IMG/VR virus record: IMGVR_UViG_3300020000_000038
Coordinates: 1-39,547 of that record
DNA: 39,547 nt
Source: a virus
Direction: 5' to 3' (one strand)
Below are positions 1 through 9,270 of this stretch, one piece after another (position 1 is the stretch's first letter; every line of letters starts with the position of its first letter). The notes beneath the pieces were generated by a model. The model was not told where the DNA came from, made no database searches, and saw only the letters and a list, made by a program, of their open reading frames with translations. Made by a program: the position numbers and the translations under genes.

Positions 1-2712
1 TTCATTGGCAAACATTCCTGTGCTTTTTGCATTAATAACAGATTCACCAGCACTTAAATTAGTATTTATATTATCGCTTGTTGCATCACCAGTACCACGC
101 AAACCAATAACACCGCTGGCATAGTTTGGTTTTTTTACTTCTGGACTTTTAGTTGCAGTAATTTGTTTAACAGCTTTAAATCCTTGTGTAATTGCTCCGG
201 CTGCTGCAATAGCACCCAATGCTGGTCCGACTACTGGAATACCTGACAAAGATTTATAAGCTGATACAGCACTTTGATACGTGTCAATTGTTGTTTGTGC
301 AATTGCCGCTGCCTTTCCTGCCGCACTTTCAGCCCCAAATATTGAGGCCAATGTTCCAAAGGCATCACTGGCAAGCTTTATTTTATTAGCCTGTTTGGCA
401 TCTTCAATCTGTTTATCTAATTCAGCGTATTTTTGATTAATTAAGGATATGTCGGCTCCAGTTTTTTCAGCGTTTGCAACTTCCTGTTGTCTTTTTATTT
501 CATTTTGGGCTGTTTCAATTTCGGCCTGTGCAATAAAATTTTCTTCTTGAATAACCTTTTGGTTTTCTAAATCTGCTAATTGTTTTTCCTGATCGGCAAC
601 TTTTCTATCATTAGCCAATTTTTCGTTTGCCAATCGGTTAGCTTCATTTAAATCGTTTACCCTTTTATTATACTCAGTTTCGGTTATTTCTTTATTGGCT
701 AACCTTACACCTTCATATTTTAATTGAGCTTCTAAATCGGCTTGTAATGCAGCTTGTTTTATTTTAGCCTGTTCATCTGAAAGGAATTTATCACTATCTA
801 ATATTCTTTGATTTTTTTCTAATTGAATATTTAATTCAATGTCTGCGTTTTCTATAGCTAATTCCGCATTTTTTTGGGCGAAATCATTTGCAATAGCAAG
901 CTTTTCCGTTTCGTATTGGGTCTTTGTAAGTTTTCCTTTTGCAAATCTTAAATCAGCGTCTTTGTTTTCTTTGTCGAACAGCTCCTTATTAAATTTATAC
1001 TCTTCCTCGGCTGACTTTTTGGCAAAACCTTGCTTTTCAACAAATAAATCTATTTCGTCACGTGACTGTTGTAGTAATCTTTCTAAGGCTTTTTCGTCTG
1101 CTTGTTTTTTCTTTTCGGCAGCCTGCTGATCTGCTTGGGCTTGTTTTTCTCTTTTAGCTTTTGCATCTTCAAAAAGTTTATCCTGAGCATTTTGGTTTTT
1201 TTCCAAACGTTTTGAAGCTTCGGCATCAATAGCAATTTTACCTAATTCAGCTTTTTTAATGGCTTCTAAATCGGCTTCGGTTATTTTTCCTTTATTTAAT
1301 AGATATGTTCCATAAGCCAAAGTATTGGCCTGTAAATTCTTAATCTCTTGTTGAGATAATTGACCTTTTATTTCAGCATTTTTTATAGCCTGATTTAATT
1401 CAGCATTTGCCAAATTAGAACGCTGTTTGTAATTAGCCTCTTCAATCGCTTCTGCTTGTTGTAAAAAAGCAAGTCTTTCTTTTTCGGTTAGAGTTCTGTT
1501 TTTGGATTTTATAATAAGTTCATCATATTGCTGGGAAGCTTTTGCGTTGGCAACTTCCTGAGTGTTTTGCAAATCTGCTAAATCTTGTTGAGCTTCTTTT
1601 AATTTTGCAGCCTGTGAAGCTGCCCTTCCCATACTATCACCCAATCCATCAAATGACAAAGTAGCAATTGCACTACCTAAAACTCTCACGGCTGCGCCAA
1701 TCGCTGCAAAACCCTGTTCTATTTTATCAATTAACGGGTCTAAATCTTTTAAGTACGAAAATAAAGCTCCTAAGCCAACAATTATCAATCCAATACCTGT
1801 AGAAGCCAAAGCAACTGTAAAGGCTTTTAAACCAACTGTCGAAGCCCCTGTGGCTACGGTTACCGCCTCCGATGTAGTGGCTAAAGTTGCATTTGCAATG
1901 GCCTGTTCCTCTGTTGCTACGGCATTAGTAGTTCCCGCAACTGTATTGGCCTCTGTGGCTGTAGTAGATGCAAACATTTTAACTACAAAATTAGCCACAT
2001 CACTACTGGCTTTAGATACTGTTGAGCTAAACGCTTCGGTTGCATCACGCGCCCCCTGAGCATCAATTCCAAATTTATTTAAAACAGAATCAACACCTTG
2101 TAAAGCACTTTGATAATTACCAACGTTCATTTTTTGTTTGGCTGTCTCGCTGGAATTATCTTTGATGAACTGAGTGTTTTTGTCCATCTGAGAATTAAGC
2201 TGTTTTAACAAAGTGGCTTCCTCTTCAATATTTGGGTTTAATTGATTAGCCACGTTGTTTAACGCTATATTGGCAGCCCTCGCATCATTCTTATTTTTAA
2301 TCTGTTTGCCTAAAGCCTCATTTCCTAAGTCAATCAAAGACTTGCTTTTACCCTCGGCATCTTGATAGGCTTTTATCTGCGTGGTGGTTTGGTTTAATTC
2401 TTTTCGAACAACTCCCATCTGAACGGCTCGGGCTTGCTGGCTTTTAAATGATTCTTTTTCTGTTGCGTTTAATTCAGCTAATTTTTTATTGTTTTCATCA
2501 ATCTGTTTCGTGTTGTCGCCTGTTGCCTCTGTTAATAGTTTTTGTTTCTTTTCAAGTGCTGAAATTTCTGAGGCGGTCGCTTTGGCTTGGTCTGCTTCTG
2601 CCTTTTGGGCTTTGGCTAAATCAAAATAAGCATCTTGCAACTCATCTAAACTTTTGACAAGCCTTTGAGTATCTAAATTGAATGTCGCTAAATTTATTAC
2701 CTCTCCTGCCAT
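1..2712 (-). CDS. Tape-measure protein, N-terminal 904 residues (continues at the other end of the window)
   Basis: ATG at 2712 opens a frame with no stop down to base 1, giving 904 codons. The protein is mostly Ala/Glu/Lys/Gln-rich coiled coil. It has a hydrophobic stretch at about residues 290-325 (GLKAFTVALASTGIGLIIVG) and another near 795-850 containing IPVVGPALGAIAAAGAI. These features and the length are typical of a siphophage tape measure, which sets tail length and helps DNA entry. It ends in ...GESVINAKSTGMFANE, a stretch I expect near the end of such proteins in Bacteroidota phages, so only a short C-terminus is missing; this appears at 39338-39547. It starts 4 bases after the stop of the 633-aa tail gene. 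Confidence 0.85.
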   Translation of the reverse strand, partial: MAGEVINLATFNLDTQRLVKSLDELQDAYFDLAKAQKAEADQAKATASEISALEKKQKLLTEATGDNTKQIDENNKKLAELNATEKESFKSQQARAVQMGVVRKELNQTTTQIKAYQDAEGKSKSLIDLGNEALGKQIKNKNDARAANIALNNVANQLNPNIEEEATLLKQLNSQMDKNTQFIKDNSSETAKQKMNVGNYQSALQGVDSVLNKFGIDAQGARDATEAFSSTVSKASSDVANFVVKMFASTTATEANTVAGTTNAVATEEQAIANATLATTSEAVTVATGASTVGLKAFTVALASTGIGLIIVGLGALFSYLKDLDPLIDKIEQGFAAIGAAVRVLGSAIATLSFDGLGDSMGRAASQAAKLKEAQQDLADLQNTQEVANAKASQQYDELIIKSKNRTLTEKERLAFLQQAEAIEEANYKQRSNLANAELNQAIKNAEIKGQLSQQEIKNLQANTLAYGTYLLNKGKITEADLEAIKKAELGKIAIDAEASKRLEKNQNAQDKLFEDAKAKREKQAQADQQAAEKKKQADEKALERLLQQSRDEIDLFVEKQGFAKKSAEEEYKFNKELFDKENKDADLRFAKGKLTKTQYETEKLAIANDFAQKNAELAIENADIELNIQLEKNQRILDSDKFLSDEQAKIKQAALQADLEAQLKYEGVRLANKEITETEYNKRVNDLNEANRLANEKLANDRKVADQEKQLADLENQKVIQEENFIAQAEIETAQNEIKRQQEVANAEKTGADISLINQKYAELDKQIEDAKQANKIKLASDAFGTLASIFGAESAAGKAAAIAQTTIDTYQSAVSAYKSLSGIPVVGPALGAIAAAGAITQGFKAVKQITATKSPEVKKPNYASGVIGLRGTGDATSDNINTNLSAGESVINAKSTGMFANE

Positions 2713-2716
2713 GACA

Positions 2717-4618
2717 TCATTTGTTTATTTTAATAAACTCACCACTTGAAAATTGTCCTTCTTGAAAATCAACTTTATTACATACATAATACGCATTTTC
2801 CTGTTTGAAATAAACAGGGCGTGTTAAATCCAAACCTAAAAAATCAACCTCAGTTACATTTAATTGAATATTATGGATTCTAAAATTTGTAAAAATTTTT
2901 TGATATTCTGAATAATAATTAAATATAGCCTCTTCGAATAAAGTATTTGTGTTTATCCCAATTGGAATACTGGAAACAACCGTTTCATCCTGTAATTTTT
3001 CAGATATTAATTTAAAGGAATCTGTTATTATATTTTTACGAATGAAATAGAAACGACCAGACAAACCTTTATAGCTTATTTCCACAACACCATTATTATC
3101 TTTTGGTTCGGCCTCCCATATTTTATATTGATTAGTACTAAATCCCAGAAAATTTGTAACTATTTTTTTATCAGGTGCATAAATTTTAGATTGTACTAAT
3201 ATTTTTTGATCTTCTAAGTTTTTATTATACATGTACAAATAGCCATCGCCAGAAGTATCGGTATCTACATTGTTTTTTAATTTAAAAATATTTTTTTGGG
3301 CGTAGTCATTTTGATAAATTTCTCCTTTTCGTTCTATAAAACAATGTGAATAATCCTGAGCAAAACTAAAATCCACTCTATTGCTTAAAGGAATGAAATT
3401 AACAGTATTAGTCTCTTTATTATAAACTGGTGTTAAACCAGTTCGCCAAATTTGTTCTTTAATAAAATCAGTTATTAAAAAGTCTTTAAATTCATTTTGC
3501 AAGGACGTAGTGCCTAAATCTGTTTTAGATATTAAAAAATCAGTATGATGATGATGCCATAAATAAAATCGGTATGCCATATTGCTTACATACTGAGCTG
3601 ATTGGATTCTTACTTCTATTATATCCCCTTTGTCGCATGCATGGTTAAATATTACTTCTCGATCTAAACCGACTTGATCGCCCGGCAATTCCCCTCCTAT
3701 TAAAGTTCCTATTATAATTCCGTTTTTTAAAATATAAACATATACATCAAAATAAATACTTGATGAATGAACGAAAAATTTATATTCCGCATACATTGCT
3801 ATTTTAAGATTAAAATTATAAGTTGTTGATTCTGGTATTACATATTTCCAGTTATCAATTAAATTTCCTTCTATAATAATATCCGAATCCCAAAAATAAT
3901 TATATGTTGGTTCTGGTATTCCTGCAATTGTAGTGCGTCTATTGGTTATGTATAGACCTTTATTTAATGTAGCTATCAATTCGTCGGACTGTCCTTCTGA
4001 CACATCTTTTGGATAGGTAATATAAAGACCATCTAAATAATCTAAATAAGTATAATCACAATTAAATCCAAATGTTGAAAATATTAATTCCCAAAGTTTT
4101 TTAATAGAAAAACAAGGTGTTAAATAATCAATATTTATTCCATCTTCAAACAAGGTTTTCCCCCCATAGTCTGCAATTATGTACTGATAATAATCATTAG
4201 TAAAGCTATCCACAACAGTGTCTAATGTTTTTTCATGATTAAAATTAGATAAGTCTAAGTCTTTCCCTAACGTTCTGTTTTGAATAGCTTTAAAAAAATC
4301 AATCATACCATCAACAATCCCGCCTTTGTAATTATTTTCAGTGCTAGCAACATTATACCATCCTTTTGATATTAAATCAAAGCCATGAACTTTTAATGTA
4401 GCTTCATTTTTTATATATGGCATTTGCGAACTGTCTCCGCTTATACCTAAGAATTGCATAGTTTGTGTGTTTGCTGGTGTTTTTTCAAATTCAAACGAAT
4501 TTGTATAGGAACATGATACTACGGCTAAATCAAAAATGTCTGAAATTTGTTTAGTGTATTTTATTGCTGTTCCTTTTGGAAGCTCTATCTTATTATTATT
4601 AATTGTTAATTCGCCCAT
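2717..4618 (-). CDS. Large tail/baseplate protein, 633 aa
   Basis: Probable tail-tip or baseplate hub protein, inferred from its size and its position directly before the tape measure. The sequence is beta-rich and aromatic, with no signal peptide or membrane segment. It opens with MGELTINNNKIELPKG and has a central Thr/Tyr-rich part including a run of four histidines near residues 355-358. I recognise no catalytic motif. Its start overlaps the end of the 286-aa gene by 13 bases, which implies translational coupling. A distal-tail or Tal-like role is plausible but rests on context alone. Confidence 0.65.
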   Translation of the reverse strand: MGELTINNNKIELPKGTAIKYTKQISDIFDLAVVSCSYTNSFEFEKTPANTQTMQFLGISGDSSQMPYIKNEATLKVHGFDLISKGWYNVASTENNYKGGIVDGMIDFFKAIQNRTLGKDLDLSNFNHEKTLDTVVDSFTNDYYQYIIADYGGKTLFEDGINIDYLTPCFSIKKLWELIFSTFGFNCDYTYLDYLDGLYITYPKDVSEGQSDELIATLNKGLYITNRRTTIAGIPEPTYNYFWDSDIIIEGNLIDNWKYVIPESTTYNFNLKIAMYAEYKFFVHSSSIYFDVYVYILKNGIIIGTLIGGELPGDQVGLDREVIFNHACDKGDIIEVRIQSAQYVSNMAYRFYLWHHHHTDFLISKTDLGTTSLQNEFKDFLITDFIKEQIWRTGLTPVYNKETNTVNFIPLSNRVDFSFAQDYSHCFIERKGEIYQNDYAQKNIFKLKNNVDTDTSGDGYLYMYNKNLEDQKILVQSKIYAPDKKIVTNFLGFSTNQYKIWEAEPKDNNGVVEISYKGLSGRFYFIRKNIITDSFKLISEKLQDETVVSSIPIGINTNTLFEEAIFNYYSEYQKIFTNFRIHNIQLNVTEVDFLGLDLTRPVYFKQENAYYVCNKVDFQEGQFSSGEFIKINK

Positions 4619-5466
4619 AACAAACTAGGATTAAATCTATAATTTAAATCAAGGTTTAAGCTAACCGAATAAACACGTTTTATATTATCCCTTTCAATAC
4701 TGTTTGATTTTAGAAATATCTTTTTCCAGCCTCCATTTTGATAAGCGAAAATATCAGGTGAAACAATCAAATCAAAGGCGTATTGTTTGTACTCTCTTGG
4801 AATTTTAGAATACACTTTTAAATCACTACTGCTTAGTGTTCCCAAATCAAGAAGATTATTATTTATTCCGACTGTTGAACCAAGGGGGTTTCCAGCTTCT
4901 TTTTCTGTGAAGCTCTCAAACAACCAATAACTATAACCGCCTTTTTGATTAAGGAATTTCAAATAAATATTATTGCAGCCCTTAATTCGTCTGTAATCAA
5001 TGTCGGTAACATCGGCAAGGTTCTGTTGTTCTATTACGTAGGTAGATGATAAGAAATAATCGTATGCAGGAAAACCAGACCACACGGGCAAAGTTTGATA
5101 TAATCTTAATGATTGGTTTGGTGATATTGTTTGGTTCGTGTCATTTGTTCTATTACCTCCACGCACGAAATCCTTAATTAAAACTATATTTTGACCTGTA
5201 TTGGCTGTAATTGATATTTGAATTTTAGTAGAATTATTGGTGCTGCCGTTTGGAACATCAAACAAAGCTTTTACAATTGATTGAATATTGACAAAAACGT
5301 TATTGTTTAAATCAACATAATTTACAAATGCAGTAGTTATTTTTGCATTTGATAAATTTGTGAAGATGAATTTAAAATATAATATTTGTTCATCGGCTTT
5401 TACATTAAACCAAATTTCGTTATTAATTAAATAACCGTTACTGTTTAAATCATTTGAAATTGTCAT
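4606..5466 (-). CDS. Tail protein, 286 aa (distal-tail/baseplate candidate)
   Basis: Beta-rich soluble protein, rich in Asn and Ser, with no transmembrane segment. It sits between a tail-completion-like gene and the large 633-aa tail protein and overlaps both neighbours (17 bases upstream, 13 downstream), so the three are probably translated together. Its composition and position fit a tail or baseplate component. It has no recognisable enzymatic motif. The exact role is unknown. Confidence 0.6.
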   Translation of the reverse strand: MTISNDLNSNGYLINNEIWFNVKADEQILYFKFIFTNLSNAKITTAFVNYVDLNNNVFVNIQSIVKALFDVPNGSTNNSTKIQISITANTGQNIVLIKDFVRGGNRTNDTNQTISPNQSLRLYQTLPVWSGFPAYDYFLSSTYVIEQQNLADVTDIDYRRIKGCNNIYLKFLNQKGGYSYWLFESFTEKEAGNPLGSTVGINNNLLDLGTLSSSDLKVYSKIPREYKQYAFDLIVSPDIFAYQNGGWKKIFLKSNSIERDNIKRVYSVSLNLDLNYRFNPSLLWAN

Positions 5467-5920
5467 GAATTTGCTTTTTTAATACCTCGCTTATCTCTGT
5501 CGTAAATCCCTCTCTCAATTGTGAGTATATATAATCGGCAACCTCTTTTGAATGTAGTATTTCAAGTAAATCAGTACCCTGTGGGTAATACTCGTTTCCT
5601 TCTTTTTCTAATTTTTTTGCAACTGCAAAAGCTACTGACTTCGCTTCGCTTCCACCTATTCCAAATTTTGCAGTTACCCAAGTTATTAATGGTGTTATCG
5701 GCGGCATCTTTCCTGGTCTTCTACCATGAGCAAGCCAGTACGTGTAGTCCATTCCCCATATTTGCCCAACTCCATTTACTACACGTGGCTCCAAACTTTC
5801 TAACCATTGGCCTGTGGCATTCATTCCTAATGAAATGAATTTTGGCTTTAAAAAATTATCAATAACGCCCTGCATTGTATGCAGTATCACTTCATCTGAT
5901 AATCTTATTTCTGTTGTCAT
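5450..5920 (-). CDS. Tail-completion / HK97 gp10-like neck protein
   Basis: 156 aa. The middle reads GQIWGMDYTYWLAHGRRPGK followed by MPPITPLITWV, a pattern typical of gp10-like neck or tail-completion proteins: a conserved aromatic-Gly-Arg-Pro-Gly-Lys-Met-Pro-Pro stretch followed by a Trp helix. Such proteins join the head-tail interface to the tail tube. It lies between small neck genes and tail genes and overlaps the next gene by 17 bases. The family assignment is from memory of the motif, not a search. Confidence 0.6.
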   Translation of the reverse strand: MTTEIRLSDEVILHTMQGVIDNFLKPKFISLGMNATGQWLESLEPRVVNGVGQIWGMDYTYWLAHGRRPGKMPPITPLITWVTAKFGIGGSEAKSVAFAVAKKLEKEGNEYYPQGTDLLEILHSKEVADYIYSQLREGFTTEISEVLKKQIHDNFK

Positions 5921-5922
5921 TT

Positions 5923-6108
5923 TTAAAATGATTCAACCCATACCAATTCAACCCGTTGATTTGTTCCTTTTATCGCAATGCCTTTTTTGCTATTACTTGG
6001 GTGATAGATCAAAACTTTTTTATAACCGCAAGGTTGTGACATGGGCCAATCTTTAACTGGCAAATGTTTTACTTCTTTTATATTAAAGCAACTAGAACTA
6101 CATTCCAT
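5923..6108 (-). CDS. Small structural-region protein, 61 aa
   Basis: A 61-residue protein with cysteines at both ends of its N-terminal half (ECSSSCF and PCGYKK). It is followed 2 bases later by the gp10-like gene and preceded 4 bases earlier by the 164-aa gene, so it belongs to the late operon. I do not recognise the family. Tight packing between neighbours and the lack of a better frame support it as real. Confidence 0.55.
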   Translation of the reverse strand: MECSSSCFNIKEVKHLPVKDWPMSQPCGYKKVLIYHPSNSKKGIAIKGTNQRVELVWVESF

Positions 6109-6112
6109 GATA

Positions 6113-6607
6113 TTATGTTATTTGAGTAAACGTATAATTAACCCGCCAACCGTTGTAATTATTATCTAAATAATTATGAATCAATAAAGCATCGCTAGGC
6201 ATTTCAACGTTTACGCTTGTAATACCTAAAATCTCGCAAGTGTCTAAAATGTTATTACAACCCAAACAAGTAATCAAAGGATAAAAAACAGTTTGCCATT
6301 TTGATTCATCAATAGGGTGATCTTTAATCTCATTATAATTATTGATTCCTAATTGTTTCGGGACCAAAGCATAAGTTGAAAAATTCCAAACACAAGTTTT
6401 TGAGGTTATTAATGAAGTAACGGAATTTCTTACTATAGCCTCTCTAAATTTTATATCTGTTAAGAACACATTAACACAACAATTTTCTGGCTGTACGATA
6501 TTGATTTGTGAAGGAACCAACGGAGCTGCAAACTCCCAACAAAAACCGCATTTGCTTTCATCGTTCCATTTATCAACTTGCTTTGCCCAAAAATCCACTA
6601 TATCCAT
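6113..6607 (-). CDS. Cysteine-rich neck/tail protein candidate, 164 aa
   Basis: Contains several cysteine pairs (CGFCWEF near residue 21, NCCVNVF near 42, TCLGCNN near 113). The C-terminus ends in beta-rich WRVNYTFTQIT. It lies between a 101-aa gene and the small 61-aa gene in the late operon, where tail terminators or head-tail connectors are normally encoded. I recognise no catalytic motif; a structural role is inferred from context. Confidence 0.6.
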   Translation of the reverse strand: MDIVDFWAKQVDKWNDESKCGFCWEFAAPLVPSQINIVQPENCCVNVFLTDIKFREAIVRNSVTSLITSKTCVWNFSTYALVPKQLGINNYNEIKDHPIDESKWQTVFYPLITCLGCNNILDTCEILGITSVNVEMPSDALLIHNYLDNNYNGWRVNYTFTQIT

Positions 6608-6616
6608 ATCATTTAA

Positions 6617-6922
6617 TTATAAATAATCATAAGTAATACAAACTTCTTTTGTTGTTCTTTTCTCATTATTATAGATAAAATCAAATTCTATTGTTCTCCA
6701 AAGTTGAATTAAAAAAGGAACGTCATTTACGTAGAATATCAATTGTTCTAACTCTGAATCACATTCACATCTAACATGTTCCTTTGCAAAATCTTCTAAC
6801 TCTTTCTTGCTCATACGATATCCGTATTCATTAAAAAACAAACCCATAACAAGATAGTCCCAAAATTTACCATCAAAATCTTTTGCTAACAACTTTTCTA
6901 CTGCATTTTCAATTACTCTCAT
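6617..6922 (-). CDS. Hypothetical late protein, 101 aa
   Basis: Acidic 101-residue protein. The N-terminal half is helical (NAVEKLLAKDFDGKFWDYLV) and the C-terminal half contains WRTIEFDFIYNNEKRTTKEV. Its ATG directly abuts the stop of the 174-aa gene. It is not recognised. Its place downstream of terminase suggests a neck or tail function. Confidence 0.55.
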   Translation of the reverse strand: MRVIENAVEKLLAKDFDGKFWDYLVMGLFFNEYGYRMSKKELEDFAKEHVRCECDSELEQLIFYVNDVPFLIQLWRTIEFDFIYNNEKRTTKEVCITYDYL

Positions 6923-7447
6923 TTATTTAATTGTTGCCCGTTTCTTTGCGATTTCGTATTTTAAAACTTCCATGTATTGTTTATCAAACAATTCGTTATA
7001 AGGCGTATTTCGTACTTTGTTGTACTTCCATATTTTACCGTGAGCCAGATTATCCAAAGTGTTTTTTATTCCAAACTGGTCAAGCTTATGTATTCCAGCT
7101 TGCACATCTTTAATGTCAGGGTTTGAACTGAGGTAGGTTGATTCAAGTTCCTGTATTGACTTTAATTCGTCTATGAGCCAAAGAATTACGCTCATTGCGG
7201 TATTAAGTTTTATCTTTTGAATGTCATTTATAAAATAATTTTGGCCCCTGTCTTTAAGCATTAAAAAAAACAAAGTTTCAAAATCTTGTTTGGTGAATAA
7301 TTCGGGTAAAGTTTCCTTCAAAAATCCCCATTTAAAGTATATAACACTCTCAAAATCAAAGTTAAACAATTTACTACATCGTTTTCCGTTTTTAACCAAA
7401 AATTTAAAGTCTGTCGGATTAATTAAAGATAATTTCTCATTCAACAT
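6923..7447 (-). CDS. Hypothetical protein downstream of terminase, 174 aa
   Basis: Mostly helical 174-aa protein that overlaps the end of the large terminase gene by 11 bases, so it is very probably co-translated with it. It is rich in Phe and Lys. The central part (NTAMSVILWLIDELKSIQ) is an amphipathic helix followed by a coiled-coil-like stretch. I recognise no motif. Head-tail connection or packaging support is possible from position alone. Confidence 0.6.
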   Translation of the reverse strand: MLNEKLSLINPTDFKFLVKNGKRCSKLFNFDFESVIYFKWGFLKETLPELFTKQDFETLFFLMLKDRGQNYFINDIQKIKLNTAMSVILWLIDELKSIQELESTYLSSNPDIKDVQAGIHKLDQFGIKNTLDNLAHGKIWKYNKVRNTPYNELFDKQYMEVLKYEIAKKRATIK

Positions 7448-8708
7448 ACCTACTTGATTTTATTTGAATTCTAGGTTTTAATTCAAAATACATTCTCATT
7501 GTGAATGCATCTAGCCTATCTGGGGAATGACCTATCAATTCTTTAATTTTTGACTTAGGCAATAATTGAATTTTATTGTCTTTGTCCAGTTCATATGATT
7601 GCAAACATTCAAATTCAGAAATAATATCTTCTTTAATCATTTCGCAATCAAAATAAATCATTCCTTTGTTTACCATGTCAGCTAATTCATAACCACATTC
7701 AGATTTAAGATTTTTATAATTTTTGCCTTTTATCGGGGAAGCGCCATTGTTAAACGGTTTGGCTTGTGATAAATAACCTCTTAAAAAAGAACCTAAACCA
7801 TCAGCATCATAAACTATATTTGATTGCTTAACTTTAAAAGTTTCCGCTTTATTCCGCAAAATATTCTCAACTTCTTTTGCATCGCATTTATCAATTTCAG
7901 TATAGTCTATAACTCTGAATCCTTCCCATATTATTATGACAAATTTATCAGAACCATGAAGTGCAATATCCGCTGTAATATATTTTTCACCTTTTTCAAC
8001 AAACGAATTAGTCCACATGGCATTAATAGCATCATAAGAGCATAATTGGTCTTGACTTTCTTGCTCTTCTGCTAAATACAATTGTTTAAAAACTTTGGAA
8101 GGTAAATCTTTTTGAGCCTGCAATATTTCTGATTCCTCCAAAATACCTTCATTAACGGCATCCCAAGCCGTTATTTTATAATAGGAATATTGTTTGTCGT
8201 TTTTAGCTTTTTCTTTTAACTGGTGCATCCAATTTGATACACCGCCAAAGTTTCCAATAAGTTTCATTTTGCCACCAGTTGCCGTTATTGTAGAACGCAA
8301 TGCATAAAACGCCGTTACTTTTGCTCGTGGGGCTTCATCAAACACACAACTATAAACATCTTCACCAAAAAGATTGTCGGGCTTCTCAGCTGATTTAAAA
8401 TGAATATGCGTTCCTATTGGAGTGGTTATAATTAGATTACTTTCGTTTATTTTATAAAGCCCTGTCTTTCTAACTTTTGCACGTAAACGATTAAATGCAA
8501 TTTTAGCCTGAGCGTAAACGGGAGCCACCCACCAATGATTATAATTAGGTTTGTTCCAATCAGCGTGAGCCTGTTCGTATATCCACCAAATATGAGAGAA
8601 TGTTTTTCCTACTTTGGTTGAAGCTTCTGTTATAGTAAATCGACTATCATTATAAAGAAATTTTTTTTGATAGCTTGTGAGATTTGGTTTTTTTATTAAA
8701 AGTTTCAT
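7437..8708 (-). CDS. Terminase large subunit
   Basis: DNA-packaging motor, 423 aa. The ATPase half has a Walker A at residues 31-36 (TKVGKT) and a Walker B at 121-125 (CVFDE). The nuclease half is RNase H-like, with acidic residues at D247 (ITADIAL), D301/D303 (VYDADGLG) and D397/D400 (HSPDRLDAF). Length is normal for the family. The ATG overlaps the stop of the small subunit gene by 1 base. It binds the portal and packages and cuts concatemeric DNA. Confidence 0.95.
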   Translation of the reverse strand: MKLLIKKPNLTSYQKKFLYNDSRFTITEASTKVGKTFSHIWWIYEQAHADWNKPNYNHWWVAPVYAQAKIAFNRLRAKVRKTGLYKINESNLIITTPIGTHIHFKSAEKPDNLFGEDVYSCVFDEAPRAKVTAFYALRSTITATGGKMKLIGNFGGVSNWMHQLKEKAKNDKQYSYYKITAWDAVNEGILEESEILQAQKDLPSKVFKQLYLAEEQESQDQLCSYDAINAMWTNSFVEKGEKYITADIALHGSDKFVIIIWEGFRVIDYTEIDKCDAKEVENILRNKAETFKVKQSNIVYDADGLGSFLRGYLSQAKPFNNGASPIKGKNYKNLKSECGYELADMVNKGMIYFDCEMIKEDIISEFECLQSYELDKDNKIQLLPKSKIKELIGHSPDRLDAFTMRMYFELKPRIQIKSSRYVE

Positions 8709-9118
8709 TAATCAGTGAAATCAATTTGAATGGGGTTTTCTCCACCCTCAAATACTTTAATTTCCCTATCCCCGTATTTTTTAGGATTAAGTTTTGAAGC
8801 TAACCATTTACGAGCATCATAACGCAAACGGCTTCTTTGAATCCATTCATTATTGGGAATTATTCCTTTATCTGTAATAATTGTGTCACGGCTTGTTTCG
8901 TCAACAATATCAAACATTTCATCTGCCAATGCATCGGCACGTAATTCTGTCGCGCGCGCGTATTGTTTCTGTTTTTCTGAATCTTCTTCTATCCAGTCAA
9001 AAAATCTACTTGATGATAATTTAACTTCTTTTAAAGCATATCGCAAAGATTTACCATTTTCAATTAAATCAAAAATAGAATTAAAAATAGTTTCCTTATG
9101 TTTTTTTGAATATGCCAT
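8708..9118 (-). CDS. Terminase small subunit
   Basis: 136 aa, directly upstream of the large terminase. The N-terminal part is helical and HTH-like (SLRYALKEVKLSSSRFFDWIEED), the middle reads YARATELRADALADEMFDIV, and the C-terminus has RLRYDARKWLASKLNPKKYG, a pattern typical of small terminases that recognise phage DNA. Its ATG overlaps the stop of the preceding 50-aa gene (TAATG). Confidence 0.88.
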   Translation of the reverse strand: MAYSKKHKETIFNSIFDLIENGKSLRYALKEVKLSSSRFFDWIEEDSEKQKQYARATELRADALADEMFDIVDETSRDTIITDKGIIPNNEWIQRSRLRYDARKWLASKLNPKKYGDREIKVFEGGENPIQIDFTD

Positions 9119-9270
9119 TATTTTATTTCAATTAATTCACAAACTTGCTTATCTATCAATTCTTTACAACGGTTAAGCGATACTTTATGCTCTTCAAAAG
9201 GCATCACCAACCTATCGAGTTGAATGTCGTAGTATTTTTTTATACATTTTACTAAAGCAGTTTTTTCCAT
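9118..9270 (-). CDS. Small protein between glycosyltransferase and terminase, 50 aa
   Basis: ATG at 9270 lies inside the end of the glycosyltransferase gene (19-base overlap). The TAA stop at 9118-9120 shares a base with the terminase small subunit start. The product begins MEKTALVKCIKKYYDIQLDR and is a single helical domain with three cysteines. Overlaps at both ends, with no better frame in the gap, make it a likely gene. Function unknown; possibly a terminase accessory factor. Confidence 0.6.
   Translation of the reverse strand: MEKTALVKCIKKYYDIQLDRLVMPFEEHKVSLNRCKELIDKQVCELIEIK

Noticed and set aside
839-2657. Plus-strand ORFs of 69-96 codons opposite the tape measure
   Set aside because: They are shadows of a repetitive coiled-coil gene with low-complexity Ser/Phe/Leu translations and no promoter or start signals.
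3539-3560. Run of four histidine codons in the 633-aa tail protein, considered as a metal-binding motif
   Set aside because: No other ligands or known motif around it; it cannot be assigned a function.
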